From NCBI RefSeq assembly GCF_022376445.1, contig NW_025955050.1, positions 94,395-158,394 of the forward strand: a stretch of DNA of 64,000 bases. The letters run 5' to 3'. The notes under the pieces were generated by a model. The model had not been told where the DNA came from. It worked only from the letters and a program-made list of their open reading frames with translations, and ran no database searches. Shown in pieces: positions 63,902-64,000 of this stretch (its first letter is position 1; the number at the start of each line of letters is the position of its first letter). The position numbers and the translations under genes are program-made. This stretch comes from Fomitopsis serialis. Its lineage: Eukaryota; Basidiomycota; Agaricomycetes; Polyporales; Fomitopsidaceae.

Positions 63902-64000
63902 CAGCCATGTCGCGGAACGTGCGGGGGCTTCCGGTGGCCGGGACCCCCTGCTGTATTTGATCCGTGCGTGGGCGACTGGACTCACTTCCCGCATCTTTGC

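Overview
This looks like a repeat-rich, accessory stretch of nuclear DNA from a mushroom-forming fungus (Agaricomycetes; a polypore-like species is my best guess). The reasons are gene structures with many 50-60 nt introns bounded by GT(A/G)NGT and YAG, membrane-protein remnants of the DUF6535 type, F-box relics, an aldo/keto reductase with fungal-style introns, a LysM secreted protein and a Tad1-like LINE. No bacterial operons, rRNA or tRNA genes were seen.

The dominant feature is a family of small secreted proteins, present eleven times here (numbered c1 to c11 from left to right: c1 1-503, c2 1823, c3 8234-, c4 18274-, c5 19895-, c6 24986-, c7 27540-, c8 30458-, c9 37987-, c10 47013, c11 53105). 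Each complete copy has a 77-nt first exon coding a signal peptide (MRYSTL...APALA), a phase-2 intron, and one or more cassettes that start with a (T)EDAS-type motif. Most end in an acidic tail close to EYDLDGELFERGFEIDELD. Because every intron is phase 2, cassettes can be duplicated without frame loss: c4 and c10 have two, and c6 carries four tandem 60-nt micro-exons. A TATA box and a non-coding leader with its own intron are repeated in front of most copies. Two copies are visibly decaying (c5 frameshift, c7 start-codon loss).

Layout. 0-8.5 kb: c1, DUF6535 remnant, c2, thioredoxin-fold gene A, an unrecognised gene at 6540, c3 inverted. 9-14.3 kb: a decaying F-box gene and an intact nine-exon LysM protein. 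16-31 kb: minus-strand tandem blocks of DUF6535 remnant - secreted protein - (sometimes) thioredoxin-like pseudogene. 31.6-38 kb: second F-box gene, an aldo/keto reductase fragment, intact thioredoxin-like gene D, and c9. 38-57 kb: repeated promoter-like segments (called Y here), one intact aldo/keto reductase (43.8-44.9 kb) with three further degenerate copies, c10 and c11. 57.2-63.9 kb: a full-length two-ORF LINE that landed in the flank of an aldo/keto reductase pseudogene.

The recurring order DUF6535 - secreted protein - flank - thioredoxin-like gene suggests that a multi-gene block was duplicated repeatedly and then eroded. The genes that still read cleanly are most of the secreted-protein copies, thioredoxin-like D (A probably), the LysM protein, the aldo/keto reductase and the LINE. 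All spliced models were assembled by eye from splice consensus and similarity between copies within the window; no database search was run.
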